Assembly (NCBI GenBank): GCA_029211065.1
Contig: JARGFK010000026.1
Span: forward strand, 1 to 48,162
Direction: 5' to 3'
Length of the DNA stretch: 48,162 nt
Origin: Desulfobacterales bacterium
Lineage (GTDB): Bacteria > Desulfobacterota > Desulfobacteria > Desulfobacterales > JARGFK01
The position numbers were made by a program, and so were the translations under genes. How positions within the stretch are numbered: the first letter of the stretch is position 1; each line of letters begins with the position of its first letter. Below the pieces are notes generated by a model. It saw nothing but the letters and a program-made list of their open reading frames with translations, had not been told where the DNA came from and ran no database searches. Positions 26,309 through 36,351 of the stretch are shown here, piece by piece.

Positions 26309-27634
26309 TTAATCATTCATAATCCGCAATGACCAATTGGGCGCTGTCTGCTCACCCGGCAGGGTCAGCAGGCGACGCTGGTCTGTTCCATAAGCAGTCA
26401 TTACATAGATTCTTGAAGCCCCTTCCCGCGTCGAACTAAAGGCAATCAAATTCCCGTCCGGTGACCACGACGGCGCTTCATTGTCGCCTGCGTCCTGGGT
26501 CAGTTTGACCAGACTCTGACCGTCGGCCGTAATAACATAAATATCAAATTGTCCTTTTTGCATACCGGCATAAGCGATCCGATCCCCTTTGGCTGACCAG
26601 CTAGGAGATGTATTATAACCGCCTTCAAATGTCAACCGCTCGGTCCGGCCGGTATATAAATCCATGATATAAATCTGGGGAGTTCCCGACCGGTTCGACA
26701 CAAAGGCCATTTTCTTGCCGTCCGGCGACCAGGAAGGAGACACATCAATCCCCCAGCTTTTTGTTAACCTTTTAATAATTTTTCCGCTTCCGGTCAACAT
26801 ATATATTTCCGGATCACCCTCAAACGAAAGGGTTGCCGCGAGTGAAAATTGGTTCGGCATCCAGGCCGGCGACATGTTCAGCCCTTTTTCAGAAACGATC
26901 GCCCCCCTTTTTTCCTCCAGATACATGATATAAAGATCGGGATTTCCCTTGGTATAGGCGGTATACGCAATCCATTTTCCGTCCGAAGACCAGGCCGGCG
27001 AAAGGGTGATATTATTTGTGTGCGTCACCTGACGGGAGTTGTAGCCGTCAAAATCACAAATGTATACTTCCTTATTTCCGGTGCCATTTGAAATAAATGC
27101 GATTTTGCTGCTGAAAACACCCTGCTCGCCTGTCAGAGAAAAAATTACATCGCTGGCAAACCGCTGGATCATTCTGCGTTGGTCTTTGACCCAGCCTTTG
27201 TATCTTTTGCCGACAATTAATTTGGCCTTGATGGTATCAAACAGACGCAGTTCCATTTCAGCCATATCGTTATTGATCAGGATGCCGCCGGTGATCAATA
27301 GTTCTGCGCCGATCCCCGTCCAGTTCCTGAAAACGATATCAGGGATGTCGATATGGGGCTGCTGGGGGTCGGACAGAAAAGCGGCACGGTCGATTATTTT
27401 AAAATATCCCGTGTATTCAAGTGTTTGAGACAAAAGGTCCGCCGCCGGTTTCGCTGCGTTATTTTCGGCCGAACTCTTGCTGAAAGCTTTGAATACGGGA
27501 ACGGCAATCGGTATTTTTTTTAAAAAAGGATTGCTGATATTAATGTAATCATATGCCGCTCTGCCCGGCGCCGGCCATGCCAAAAGAAGTAGGGCGCACA
27601 TGATGCCTGATATGATGTGTTGAATTCTGCTCAT
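26309..27634 (-). CDS. tolB: Tol-Pal system beta-propeller protein TolB
   Basis: Periplasmic TolB, 441 aa. A signal peptide (about 1-26) precedes the N-terminal TolB domain (about 28-165), which has [20 protein letters not shown]-type strands. A six-bladed propeller follows with repeated (A/P)SWSPDG..(I/M)AF.S...G blades. TolB binds Pal and TolA to transmit inner-membrane energy to the outer membrane. Separated from tolA by 103 bases. Confidence 0.97.
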   Translation of the reverse strand: MSRIQHIISGIMCALLLLAWPAPGRAAYDYINISNPFLKKIPIAVPVFKAFSKSSAENNAAKPAADLLSQTLEYTGYFKIIDRAAFLSDPQQPHIDIPDIVFRNWTGIGAELLITGGILINNDMAEMELRLFDTIKAKLIVGKRYKGWVKDQRRMIQRFASDVIFSLTGEQGVFSSKIAFISNGTGNKEVYICDFDGYNSRQVTHTNNITLSPAWSSDGKWIAYTAYTKGNPDLYIMYLEEKRGAIVSEKGLNMSPAWMPNQFSLAATLSFEGDPEIYMLTGSGKIIKRLTKSWGIDVSPSWSPDGKKMAFVSNRSGTPQIYIMDLYTGRTERLTFEGGYNTSPSWSAKGDRIAYAGMQKGQFDIYVITADGQSLVKLTQDAGDNEAPSWSPDGNLIAFSSTREGASRIYVMTAYGTDQRRLLTLPGEQTAPNWSLRIMND

Positions 27635-27737
27635 TTCACCATTATATATACCGGTTTTAGGGTTAACGCAACTGACACCCCTATTTTAGCCTTTTCCTGC
27701 CCCAAACGGCCGGGATTGGACGATCCGGAAATTGTTT

Positions 27738-28622
27738 TCATTGCAAACCCGCCGGCGTAAACCCCAGCATAACGTTATAAAACTGATACCCTTTGGGCAG
27801 CGCCGGAAGTGGATTCGATTTTAAGACAGCCTTATAGGCCGAATCATCCAGGTAGCTGTCGCCGGACCTTTTTTCAAATCGGACATCCTTGATTTCGCCG
27901 CTGGCCATAATGCTGATCACCAGCCTGGCCTCCAGGTCTTTGCGCTGCCCTGCCAATTGTTCCGGATAGACCCAGTTATTGCGAATATGGTATGCGATAT
28001 CCTGCTGGTAAACCAGTATTTCCGGAGCAGGTTTTCCATCCCCTCCTCCCGGACCCGCCACGCCCACGCCTGCCTCGGCTGTACCGGCCATTGTCCTGTT
28101 GTCAGGCAGGCGGTTGTCCGTTTCTTTTTCACCAATTTTCCCCCGGATGCGATCGATGGCCGCCTCAACCGTGCTGGGACGTGACGCTTCGGCCTGTTCC
28201 TCAATCTGCTTAATCGCCCGCTTAACGACCCGGGCGGGCTTGAATGTTTCTTTTTTCAGCGATGTCTTTTCGCTCCACTTTTTAGGGGATAATGAAACCG
28301 TCTCTGCCGGTTTGGGTTTGGGGGCGGCCGGTTTTTCGAGTGGTGCTGCTTTAGGAGGCGGCGGCGCCTTTTCAGCCAATGGTTTCGCAGCGACTTTGCC
28401 TGAAGCAGGCCCTGTTGCATCCGGAGCCGCCTGAATTTGTGACAATGCAACCAGGCTGACGTTCACAATTGTCTGTGACATTTTTCGGCTAAACAGGTGG
28501 CTGGGAGAATAAATGACCAAGGCAAAAAAAATCAGATGGCATATCAGGGAAATGACAACCGGATACAATAGTGGGCGCAGTTCGCCCTCTGCCCCGAGAA
28601 GTAAATAAACACGCCCTTGCAT
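27738..28622 (-). CDS. tolA: TolA/TonB-type energy-transducing protein
   Basis: 294 aa with one N-terminal TM (about 20-38), a Pro/Lys/Ala-rich periplasmic stalk (about 55-180), and a C-terminal TonB-like domain (about 205-294: NNWVYPEQLAGQRKDLEARL, then VRFEKRSGDSYLDDSAYKAV). It is TolA by position between tolR and tolB, although the C-terminal sequence is of the general TonB_C type. It carries motion from TolQR to TolB/Pal. Its ATG is 10 bases after the tolR stop. Confidence 0.9.
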   Translation of the reverse strand: MQGRVYLLLGAEGELRPLLYPVVISLICHLIFFALVIYSPSHLFSRKMSQTIVNVSLVALSQIQAAPDATGPASGKVAAKPLAEKAPPPPKAAPLEKPAAPKPKPAETVSLSPKKWSEKTSLKKETFKPARVVKRAIKQIEEQAEASRPSTVEAAIDRIRGKIGEKETDNRLPDNRTMAGTAEAGVGVAGPGGGDGKPAPEILVYQQDIAYHIRNNWVYPEQLAGQRKDLEARLVISIMASGEIKDVRFEKRSGDSYLDDSAYKAVLKSNPLPALPKGYQFYNVMLGFTPAGLQ

Positions 28623-28631
28623 ACCGTCTCT

Positions 28632-29072
28632 TTATTTCCTTTTGCCGGATTTCCGGTCTATGCCGCTTGCAGGTATCGGCTCCGTAACCATGCCCAGCTT
28701 TTCAACCCCGGCTTCTTTAATCTCAGACATAACCCGGACCACCATGCCATAAGAGATGTTTTTGTCGGCCCGCAAATACACATCCTGATTTTGGCGGCTT
28801 TCAATGATTTTCGATAGTTTTTCCTGCAAAAAATCAAGGGATACCTGATAATCGTTTATAAATACCTGATTGTCTTTGTTGATCGTAATGATGAGGTGAT
28901 CGGTTTCCGACGGAAGCGGCTGGGAGGTGGCTTCCGGCAGGGAGACACTGACGCCCTGAGACATCATGGGGGCCGTAACCATGAATATTATCAACAACAC
29001 GAGCATCACGTCTACAAAGGGGGTTACATTGATGTCGGACATCAACCCGTTCTTATCGCCGCCTGTCATCAT
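28632..29072 (-). CDS. tolR: ExbD/TolR biopolymer transport protein
   Basis: 146 aa. One TM (about 18-37) with the essential membrane Asp in NVTPFVDVMLVLLIIF, the proton-conducting residue. A periplasmic domain of about 100 residues follows (VFINDYQVSLDFL, YLRADKNISYG). Works with TolQ as the proton-driven motor. Start overlaps the tolQ stop (ATGA 29069-29072). Confidence 0.95.
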   Translation of the reverse strand: MMTGGDKNGLMSDINVTPFVDVMLVLLIIFMVTAPMMSQGVSVSLPEATSQPLPSETDHLIITINKDNQVFINDYQVSLDFLQEKLSKIIESRQNQDVYLRADKNISYGMVVRVMSEIKEAGVEKLGMVTEPIPASGIDRKSGKRK

Positions 29073-29785
29073 TCATTTCTCTCCTCGACCCGGATTAAGT
29101 CCCCCTCGATAATGTTCAAAAAATCAGATGAAAAACTTTGCAGCTCAGATTCTATGATTCTTATTTTTTGCATGAAGTAATTAAAAGCGATAACCGCCGG
29201 AATTGCCACCGCAAGGCCCGCTGCCGTTGCAACGAGTGCTTCGGAAATACCCGGCGCCACAACGGCCAGGCTGGCCGACCCCCTTAATCCGATCCCGTGA
29301 AATGAATTCATGATACCCCAAACCGTACCAAACAGCCCGATAAAGGGGGTGGTATTGCCGGTTGTGGCCAGAAACGGGACCAACTGCATCATTCGAGTTG
29401 TTTCCTCATTAATGGAGCGCCGCAAAGCCCGTTTGACATTATCCATCCCTTTGAAACCATTAATTAGGGTCGCGGAATCTCTGCCTGTTGATGTGCCGGA
29501 TTGCCGCAGATGCCTCAATTCCACATACCCGATCTGGAACACATTGGCAATGGGGCTTCCCGGCAGCTGCTTCGCCTTTGCAAACGCAGCCGATAGGTCA
29601 CGGCTTTGCCAGAAAAATTCAGTAAAATGGGCCGATTCTTTAATAGCCCTTCGGATATAACGATATTTGATCAAAATGATGGACCACGATGTAATCGAAA
29701 AAAACAGCAGCAGCAGCAAAACAAACTGAACCATCAGACCCGCCTTGAACATCATCTCCAGGATATTTATCTCATGGGGAACCAT
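29069..29785 (-). CDS. tolQ: MotA/TolQ/ExbB proton channel protein
   Basis: 238 aa with three TM segments: about 14-36, then 141-165 and 180-205. The conserved NTTPFIGLFGTVWGIMNSF (about 141-160) and the second conserved stretch GISEALVATAAGLAVAIPAV (about 178-197) define the family. First gene of the tol operon; TGGAG precedes the ATG. A TTGACA on the minus strand (29846-29851) is a -35 candidate, although the -10 is weak. Confidence 0.96.
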   Translation of the reverse strand: MVPHEINILEMMFKAGLMVQFVLLLLLFFSITSWSIILIKYRYIRRAIKESAHFTEFFWQSRDLSAAFAKAKQLPGSPIANVFQIGYVELRHLRQSGTSTGRDSATLINGFKGMDNVKRALRRSINEETTRMMQLVPFLATTGNTTPFIGLFGTVWGIMNSFHGIGLRGSASLAVVAPGISEALVATAAGLAVAIPAVIAFNYFMQKIRIIESELQSFSSDFLNIIEGDLIRVEERNE

Positions 29786-30260
29786 TCAGAACTCCAGAAT
29801 TGTTGTTTATAAAGGTTAAATAAAATGAGGCCTGTCCGAAACGCTTGTCAAAACTCCGATCAAAGTAGCCTTTAAATTTAGTAAGTTATCTGAATTCAGC
29901 TCCACTGTCAAGTTATTTGCTTTTCAGTGTTGGAGGTGTTCCACGGGGTGGATTTATTGCCAGATTCAATACTACGCAACCTGCCCCCTGAAGCCTGCAA
30001 GAAAATAGATGAGAAGCTGTTTTGTCGCTGCATGCCGAGATAACATAAAACCATTTGAATTTATTCGTTTAGAATGTTTATTATTTCGAATTATATTGAC
30101 AGAACAAATCATTTTATGTTTAGACAATTCAAAAATCAAAACGATATGATCACCATCAGGCAAACATGACGGTTTCAACTCGCCGGAAGCAGGCTGCAGC
30201 ATGATGCCTGCTGGTGACAACTATTTAATTTTTTATTAAAAAATCCATAGATTGGTAAAA
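29786..30260. other. 475-base AT-rich divergent intergenic region (tolQ / sdhC)
   Basis: No convincing gene; an 82-codon frame on the minus strand (29972-30220) has no ribosome-binding site or family look. For tolQ there is TTGACA at 29846-29851 (-). For sdhC there is TTGACA at 30096-30101 (+) with TTTAGA 17 bases later. A 7-base hairpin AGCAGGC/GCCTGCT (30188-30212) lies in the sdhC leader. These are suggestive only. Confidence 0.45.
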
Positions 30261-30902
30261 ATGAGCTGTTTTTTTAGTTATATCCGGACGTCAATCGGCA
30301 AAAAACTGATGATGGCCCTTACCGGAATAAGCTTTTGCGGGTTTTTATTGATGCATTTAGCCGGCAACTTCACCGTTTTCAGCGGCAAAGAAGCACTTGT
30401 GGCTTATTCTGAAAAACTGCATACCCTCGGGCCGATCTTAACCTTGGCTGAATACGGCTTGCTGTTTCTGGGTCTTGTGCATGTACTCACCGGAGTGGTG
30501 CTTTTTTACGAAAACCTGACCGCAAGGCCCCAAAAATACGCCGTCAAAAAGAGCGCCGGCGGCCGCACCATCGGTTCCGCCACCATGCCCTATACCGGCG
30601 TTCTCATCCTGATTTTTGTCATCATCCACCTTCTCAATTTCCATTTTGTAGATAGAGCCGATCGAACCATTTTTCAGATCGTGGCCGCCACATTTTCAAA
30701 TCCCGGTTATGTGGTCGGGTATGTCGCTGCAATTATAGTGGCGGCTGTCCACGTCAGCCACGGGTTCTGGAGCGCTTTCCAGACCATCGGCGCCAGCCAT
30801 CCCAAATACTCCCCTCTGATCAAAGGACTGGGTATTTTATTCAGCTTGCTGGTTGCCATTGGATTCGGCGCTCTTCCGATTTTTATCGCCATGATATCCT
30901 GA
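30261..30902 (+). CDS. sdhC: succinate dehydrogenase/fumarate reductase cytochrome b subunit
   Basis: Inner-membrane anchor, 213 aa, five TM segments, of the single-subunit di-haem type found in Bacillus, epsilon- and deltaproteobacteria. His residues suited to haem ligation occur in [27 protein letters not shown] and [10 protein letters not shown]. It links the flavoprotein to menaquinone. ATG at 30261 chosen; a TTG at 30252 is in frame. First of sdhCAB; the sdhA start follows 10 bases after its stop. Confidence 0.92.
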   Translation: MSCFFSYIRTSIGKKLMMALTGISFCGFLLMHLAGNFTVFSGKEALVAYSEKLHTLGPILTLAEYGLLFLGLVHVLTGVVLFYENLTARPQKYAVKKSAGGRTIGSATMPYTGVLILIFVIIHLLNFHFVDRADRTIFQIVAATFSNPGYVVGYVAAIIVAAVHVSHGFWSAFQTIGASHPKYSPLIKGLGILFSLLVAIGFGALPIFIAMIS

Positions 30903-30912
30903 TAGGTACCCC

Positions 30913-32826
30913 ATGAAACTTGATGCAAAAATACCGGCCGGACCCCTTGAAAAAAAATGGGACAAACACCGCTTTGAATTAAAGCTTGAAAATCCGAGCA
31001 ACCGCAGAAAATTCAACATCATTGTGGTGGGCACCGGTCTGGCCGGCAGTTCGGCATCCGCCACCCTGGCAGAACTCGGCTATAACGTCAAAACCTTCTG
31101 CCTTCAGGACAGTCCGCGCCGGGCACACAGCATTGCGGCCCAGGGGGGAATCAATGCCGCCAAAAATTATCAAAATGACGGCGATAGCATCTGGCGCCTT
31201 TTCTACGACACAATAAAAGGCGGTGATTTTCGCTCGCGCGAGGCCAATGTCTACCGCCTGGCCCAGGTCAGCAACCATATCATCGACCAGTGTGTAGCCC
31301 AGGGGGTCCCCTTTGCCAGAGATTATGGCGGGCTGTTGACCAACCGATCGTTTGGCGGCGCCCAGGTATCACGCACCTTTTATTCCCGCGGCCAAACCGG
31401 TCAGCAGCTGCTTTTAGGAGCCTACCGGGCGCTGTCCCGGCAAGTCGCTTCAGAGCAGGTAACCCTGTATCCCCGCCGGGACATCTTGGAGCTGGTGGTG
31501 ATAGACGGAAGGGCCCGGGGGGTTGTCGCCCGCAACCTGATTACCGGTGAAATTGAATCCCACAGCGCCCATGCGGTCGTCCTTGCCACCGGCGGTTACG
31601 GCAATGTTTATTTTCTCTCCACCAATGCCATGGCATCCAATGTGAGCACCATCTTTCGCGCCTTTCGCAAAGGCGCCTATTTCGCCAACCCTTGTTTTAC
31701 ACAGATTCATCCCACCTGCATACCCGTTCATGGCAAGTACCAGTCCAAACTGACCCTGATGAGCGAAAGCCTCCGGAACGACGGCCGGGTATGGGTGCCG
31801 AAACATCCGGGCGATAAACGGGCGCCCCATCAGATACCCGAGTCTGAAAGGGATTATTTTTTGGAAAGGAAATACCCCAGCTTCGGCAATCTGGTCCCCA
31901 GGGATGTCGCCTCCCGCAATGTCAAGGAACAATGCGACCAGGGCAAAGGGGTGGGGGAAACCGGACTGGCTGTTTATCTCGACTTTGCCGACAGCATCAA
32001 AAGGGAAGGCAAAGACAGCATCGCCCAGAAATACGACAATCTTTTTCAGATGTATGAAAAAATTACAGCCCAGAATCCCTACGAAACCCCCATGATGATA
32101 TATCCCGCGGTCCATTACACCATGGGCGGACTGTGGGTGGACTACAACCTCATGACTACGGTTCCGGGCCTTTTTGCCATCGGCGAGGCCAACTTTTCAG
32201 ACCATGGGGCCAACCGTCTGGGCGCCAGCGCACTGATGCAGGGACTGGCCGACGGCTACTTCATCATACCCAACACCCTCGGAGGATATCTGGCCGGCGC
32301 TCATCTGAATGATGTTACGGTCGATCATCCCGCTTTCCGCTCAGCCGCTCAGGCATCTTTAGACCGGATACAGCGGCTCCTTTCCATCAAGGGGAAACGC
32401 ACGGTCGATGATTTTCACAAGGAACTGGGACTGATCATGTGGGAATACTGCGGCATGTCCAGAAATAACGCCGGCCTTGCCGAAGCCAAACAGCTGGTTC
32501 ATTCCTTAAAGAAAGAATTTTGGGACAATGCCATCGTGCCCGGGATCAATGAAGAATTTAACCAAAGCCTTGAAAAGGCCGGACGGGTTGCCGACTTTTT
32601 TGAATTTTCGGAATTGATGTTAAGCGATGCCTTGGCACGAAAGGAATCCTGCGGCTGTCATTTCAACGAAAATTATCAAACCGAAGACAACGAAGCCCTC
32701 AGGGATGATGAAAATCTCTGTCATGTAGCAGCCTGGGAGTTTGGCGGTGAGGACAAAGAGCCGATTTTTCATAAGGAACCGCTATCATTTGAAAATGTGG
32801 AATTAACCCAAAGGAGTTATAAGTGA
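30913..32826 (+). CDS. sdhA: succinate dehydrogenase/fumarate reductase flavoprotein subunit
   Basis: 637 aa. FAD-binding [18 protein letters not shown] near residue 38 and the covalent flavin site [15 protein letters not shown] are present. Substrate-site segments are IHPTC and [15 protein letters not shown], and the [12 protein letters not shown] loop lies just before. Long insertions ([20 protein letters not shown]) are typical of the Bacteroides/Chlamydia/delta-type SdhA. In sulfate reducers this complex oxidises succinate or reduces fumarate; direction cannot be told. It overlaps the sdhB start by four bases. Confidence 0.96.
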   Translation: MKLDAKIPAGPLEKKWDKHRFELKLENPSNRRKFNIIVVGTGLAGSSASATLAELGYNVKTFCLQDSPRRAHSIAAQGGINAAKNYQNDGDSIWRLFYDTIKGGDFRSREANVYRLAQVSNHIIDQCVAQGVPFARDYGGLLTNRSFGGAQVSRTFYSRGQTGQQLLLGAYRALSRQVASEQVTLYPRRDILELVVIDGRARGVVARNLITGEIESHSAHAVVLATGGYGNVYFLSTNAMASNVSTIFRAFRKGAYFANPCFTQIHPTCIPVHGKYQSKLTLMSESLRNDGRVWVPKHPGDKRAPHQIPESERDYFLERKYPSFGNLVPRDVASRNVKEQCDQGKGVGETGLAVYLDFADSIKREGKDSIAQKYDNLFQMYEKITAQNPYETPMMIYPAVHYTMGGLWVDYNLMTTVPGLFAIGEANFSDHGANRLGASALMQGLADGYFIIPNTLGGYLAGAHLNDVTVDHPAFRSAAQASLDRIQRLLSIKGKRTVDDFHKELGLIMWEYCGMSRNNAGLAEAKQLVHSLKKEFWDNAIVPGINEEFNQSLEKAGRVADFFEFSELMLSDALARKESCGCHFNENYQTEDNEALRDDENLCHVAAWEFGGEDKEPIFHKEPLSFENVELTQRSYK

Positions 32827-33587
32827 CACAGACCATCGGCCTGACGCTGAAAATATGGCGGCAGAAGCTGCCGGATGCTAAAGGGAGTTTCGAAACATAC
32901 GATGCCGCAGATATTTCTGTGGACATGTCCTTTCTTGAAATGCTGGATGTCGTCAACGAACGATTGACCCTTGACGGCAGGGACCCCATTGCGTTCGACC
33001 ACGACTGCCGCGAAGGAATCTGCGGCGCCTGCGGCAGCGTCGTCAATGGCAGGCCCCACGGCCACGTAGCGGCCACCACCCTTTGCCAATTGCACATGCG
33101 TCATTTTAAGGACGGCCAGACCATTGTAATTGAACCTTGGCGTTCTAAAGCATTTCCGGTCATAAAAGATCTGGTGGTGGATCGCAGTCCATTGGACAAA
33201 ATTATCCAGGCCGGCGGTTATATTTCGGTGACCACCGGCGGCGCCCAGGAGGCCAACACCATCCCGGTTCCCATTGAGCAAAATAAAAAGGCGATGGATG
33301 CCGCCACCTGTATCGGCTGCGGCGCCTGTGTGGCCGCATGCCCCAATTCATCGGCCATGCTGTTCATCGGCGCCAGCGTTTCCCATCTGGCCCTGCTGCC
33401 CCAGGGAAAACCCGAGGCAGCCAGACGCGTCTTGTCCATGGTTCGACAAATGGATGAACTCGGATTCGGCAATTGCTCCAATGAAACCGAATGCCAGGCA
33501 GAATGCCCCAAGGAAATCTCAATTACCAACATCGCCTGCTTAAACCGCGAATTTATCAGGGCCGGTCTCTTCTCAACCGAAGAGTAA
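32823..33587 (+). CDS. sdhB: succinate dehydrogenase/fumarate reductase iron-sulfur subunit
   Basis: 254 aa; GTG start at 32823 within the sdhA stop (GTGA), with AAGGAG upstream. It binds three clusters. The [2Fe-2S] set is in [10 protein letters not shown] plus the later TTLC. The [4Fe-4S] set is [13 protein letters not shown]. The [3Fe-4S] region is [16 protein letters not shown]. It carries electrons from SdhA flavin to SdhC haem. Complete C-terminus; last gene of sdhCAB. Confidence 0.96.
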   Translation: MTQTIGLTLKIWRQKLPDAKGSFETYDAADISVDMSFLEMLDVVNERLTLDGRDPIAFDHDCREGICGACGSVVNGRPHGHVAATTLCQLHMRHFKDGQTIVIEPWRSKAFPVIKDLVVDRSPLDKIIQAGGYISVTTGGAQEANTIPVPIEQNKKAMDAATCIGCGACVAACPNSSAMLFIGASVSHLALLPQGKPEAARRVLSMVRQMDELGFGNCSNETECQAECPKEISITNIACLNREFIRAGLFSTEE

Positions 33588-33837
33588 TCCATTTTGAGTC
33601 CTAGCAACCACCTGAAATATCGCACTTGACAAATAGCTTATACCGTGTGAAATTACCACTAAATGCTGCCGGCTTTTACTCGCTATTGGAAATTAATAAC
33701 TCCAAGACCACAGCGGGCTTAAATCAACATCCTTCTTGGATTGACCATGCTGAAAATAGTTACCTTCTAAATAGTTTCAAAAAAGTATATGGCAAAGAAG
33801 ACCTATCCATTAACTTATTCACAAGGAGGAGGTGTTA

Positions 33838-34862
33838 TGAAAAAGACAGGATTGATGCTCGTATGTACTTTCATAGTTTGCTTTGTCTTAGCGGGGACGG
33901 CATCGGCAAAGTCCTCGGTTGTTATCTACACTTCGCTCGAAAATGAAGAAGTTGTCGAGTATATCGAACTCGCCAAAAAAGATCTCCCGGGTTTGGAAAT
34001 CAACGCGATTCGCCTCTCCACCGGTGAACTCGGCGCCAGGATGCTGGCGGAAAAAGACAACCCCCAGGCGGACTGCATCTGGGGATGGGCTGTAACCAAT
34101 ATGGAAGAGTTTGTATCCAAGGGAATGATCAAGGTATACAAACCCAAAGGCTGGGATAAGATTCCGGCAAACTTCAAAGATCCCAACGGTCACTGGACTG
34201 CCATTGACCTGTATGCTGCGGCATTTGTCATCAACACCAAAGTGATGGAAGCCGACAAGCTCCCCATGCCCAAAGGCTGGAAAGACCTTCTGAACCCGGC
34301 ATACAAGGGAAAGCTGATTATGCCCAACCCCGCCAGCTCCGGAACGGGATTTCTACAGATCGCCAGCCTCCTAGAGATGATGGATACTGATTATAAAAAC
34401 AAACCGGTTGCTGAAAACAAAGCCTGGGATTTTATGAAAGAATTGGATAAAAACATGGGACAGTATATCAAAAGCGGTTCCAAACCAGCTAAATTAACGG
34501 CTGCCGGCGAATATGCCATCGGCTTATCTTTTGCCTTTGTCTACTCATCCTTAAAAAAGCAGGGATTTCCGGTTGCGATGGTCCTGCCGGAAGAAGGCGC
34601 GGGATTCGAACTTGAAGCCAATGCCCTCTTAAAGGGCGCGAAAAACGAAGCGTCCGCCAAGCAATTTTTGGACTGGGCCATCAGTAAAAAAGCCATGCAG
34701 GGGTATGCCAAGTTCAAACTGGGCGTGGCCTATCCGGGCATTCCGGGACCTGAGGGGTTGCCGGCCTTATCAACCATCAAGCTAGCGCCGATGGATTTCC
34801 CCTGGCAGTCCAAAAACCGCACGGAAATTCTTGAAGTCTGGCAAAAACATTTTATTAAATAA
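33838..34862 (+). CDS. ABC importer binding protein, 2-aminoethylphosphonate/iron-type family 1
   Basis: Periplasmic binding protein of 341 aa with a cleaved signal (about 1-24, ending TASA). The ATG at 33838 has AAGGAGGAGG just upstream. The fold and motifs (VVIYTSLENEEVVEYI, STGELGARMLAEKDNPQADCIWG, then KGWKDLLNPAYKGKLIMPNP) match the group holding ferric-iron binders and PhnS-type 2-aminoethylphosphonate binders. The ligand cannot be fixed: no phosphonate-degrading gene is in the window, and the catabolic run downstream points to an organic amine. The tyrosine pair typical of ferric-binding proteins was not recognised. Its mRNA ends at a terminator before the ATPase gene. Confidence 0.85.
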
Positions 34863-34894
34863 TTGTAACGATACCCTGTTCCGACATAAAAACG

Positions 34895-34928
34895 CCACGG
34901 ACGCCTTTATGGGTCTGTGGAGTTTTTT
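34895..34928 (+). terminator. terminator after the binding-protein gene
   Basis: Stem CCACGGAC (34895-34902) with GTCTGTGG (34913-34920), one G-U pair, loop of 10, followed by AG and six T residues (34923-34928). It would separate high-level binding-protein mRNA from the ATPase-permease-regulator transcript. Confidence 0.7.
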
Positions 34929-35230
34929 CAACTATAATCAAAATAATGTTCCGTTTCATTGCCGGATCATTCCGTTTCAATCGAAAAATGGAATATGTTG
35001 ATGAAACCATTATAGCTTTTTTTATTGACAAATACTGAGATTTTATCCATTTATCCTGTATATACATCTACACTAGAAAATCGATTGGCACCATTACACT
35101 AAACACATCGGTTCTTTCCAGTCTGTCCGGACGACTGCTTGAAAGATCAAGGCGTTCCCGAGAGTACTCGGTCAGCCGGATAATATGCTCTCATTGCTGC
35201 CAGGGTCTGAAAGGAGTATAACCCCACGCG
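34929..35230 (+). other. 302-base AT-rich intergenic region before the ATPase gene
   Basis: No gene. It holds a TTGACA at 35025-35030 (plus strand) with poor -10 choices, and the palindrome TGTATATACA at 35057-35066, listed separately as an operator. AAGGAG near 35210 is rather far (about 14 bases) from the ATG at 35231. Confidence 0.6.
35057..35066. promoter_or_regulatory. GntR/HutC-type operator candidate 1
   Basis: TGTATATACA is a perfect 10-base palindrome containing GTATATAC, an exact match to the HutC-subfamily consensus GTNTANAC. It is followed by TCTA, as at the second site (38875-38884). It lies downstream of a TTGACA, in the likely promoter zone of the ATPase-permease-regulator transcript. 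Confidence 0.6.
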
Positions 35231-36319
35231 ATGTCTAAAAAGCTGATATTAGAAAATTTATCTAAAAAATTTGGTTCACTGGTTGCTTTGAACAATGTCA
35301 GCCTCACAATTGAACCGGGAGAATTTGTCTGCTTTCTGGGCCCCAGCGGGTGCGGCAAAACCACATTGCTGAGGATCATTACCGGTTTTGAGCAGGCGAC
35401 ATCCGGCAATATCATTTTTGATGGTAAAATAATCAACCACATCATCCCGCAAAAACGTGAATTTGGCATCGTCTTTCAATCATACGCGTTGTTCCCCAAT
35501 ATGACCGTCAACCAGAATATCGCCTTCGGTTTGAAAATGCGGAAAATGCCGCCAAAACTGATTGACGAACGGATCTCTGAAATGCTGCAGCTTTTGGGGC
35601 TCACCGGCTGGGAAAACCATTATCCTTCGCAGCTGAGCGGCGGCCAGCAACAACGCGTCGCCCTGGGCCGAGCGTTGGCGATTAAACCGGGCGTCCTGCT
35701 CCTGGATGAGCCTTTAAGCGCCTTGGATGCCAAAATTCGCGTCCGCTTGCGGACCGTTATTAAAAGACTCCAACAGGAGCTGGGTATTACGATGATTTAC
35801 GTAACCCACGACCAGGAAGAGGCCCTGGCGCTGGCAGACCGGGTCATCATTATGCGGGATGGTGAGTTTCGACAAATCGGTTCCCCCTGGCAGATTTACA
35901 AGGAACCCCGGACGAGCTTTGTGGCTGATTTTGTCGGCACTTCCAACTTCATTACCGCTACCCGCAAAAACGATAAATTAAAGTTCGGGCAGCTGGTGCT
36001 GACGGTGGCAGGCCTTGACAAAGTTGCCGGAGATACCCTTTACCTTGCCATCCGGCCGGAGAACATTGAAATTGTCGGCGCAACGATACCCCTTGAAAAA
36101 TGCATCCCGTCAAATTGCGTAGCGGTTACGGCTGAAGTTATCAACTTTTTAGGTGCGGTCGTAAGAATTTCATTTCTGCTGGAAGGCGACGAAATGCTGG
36201 TGGATTTACCTGAAAAGGAGTTTGAAAAAACCGGTTTGAAACGGGGTGAAAAATTTACGCTCTATTTTCCGCCGGATGCATTTTATGTTTACAATGAACT
36301 TTTTAGAAAATTAAACTAA
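35231..36319 (+). CDS. ABC importer ATPase (PotA/FbpC/PhnT class)
   Basis: 362 aa. Walker A GPSGCGKTT, Q-loop VFQSYALFPNMTV, signature LSGGQQQRVALGRAL, Walker B LLLDEPLSALD and the switch His in VTHDQEEALALADR are visible. A C-terminal TOBE domain (about 240-360; LAIRPENIEIV) completes it. It energises uptake by the 36352-38064 double permease. The pairing with the 33838-34862 binding protein follows from position and class. Confidence 0.92.
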   Translation: MSKKLILENLSKKFGSLVALNNVSLTIEPGEFVCFLGPSGCGKTTLLRIITGFEQATSGNIIFDGKIINHIIPQKREFGIVFQSYALFPNMTVNQNIAFGLKMRKMPPKLIDERISEMLQLLGLTGWENHYPSQLSGGQQQRVALGRALAIKPGVLLLDEPLSALDAKIRVRLRTVIKRLQQELGITMIYVTHDQEEALALADRVIIMRDGEFRQIGSPWQIYKEPRTSFVADFVGTSNFITATRKNDKLKFGQLVLTVAGLDKVAGDTLYLAIRPENIEIVGATIPLEKCIPSNCVAVTAEVINFLGAVVRISFLLEGDEMLVDLPEKEFEKTGLKRGEKFTLYFPPDAFYVYNELFRKLN

Positions 36320-36351
36320 CCTTTTTTACACATAAGATTAAGTGTAATTTC

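Noticed and set aside
29972-30220. 82-codon minus-strand frame in the tolQ-sdhC gap
   Set aside because: AT-rich, no recognisable domain, no ribosome-binding site; overlaps promoter-like sequence for sdhC.
33627-33655. TTGACA near 33627 as a promoter for the binding-protein gene
   Set aside because: No acceptable -10 at 16-18 bases; the start point is about 200 bases from the gene.
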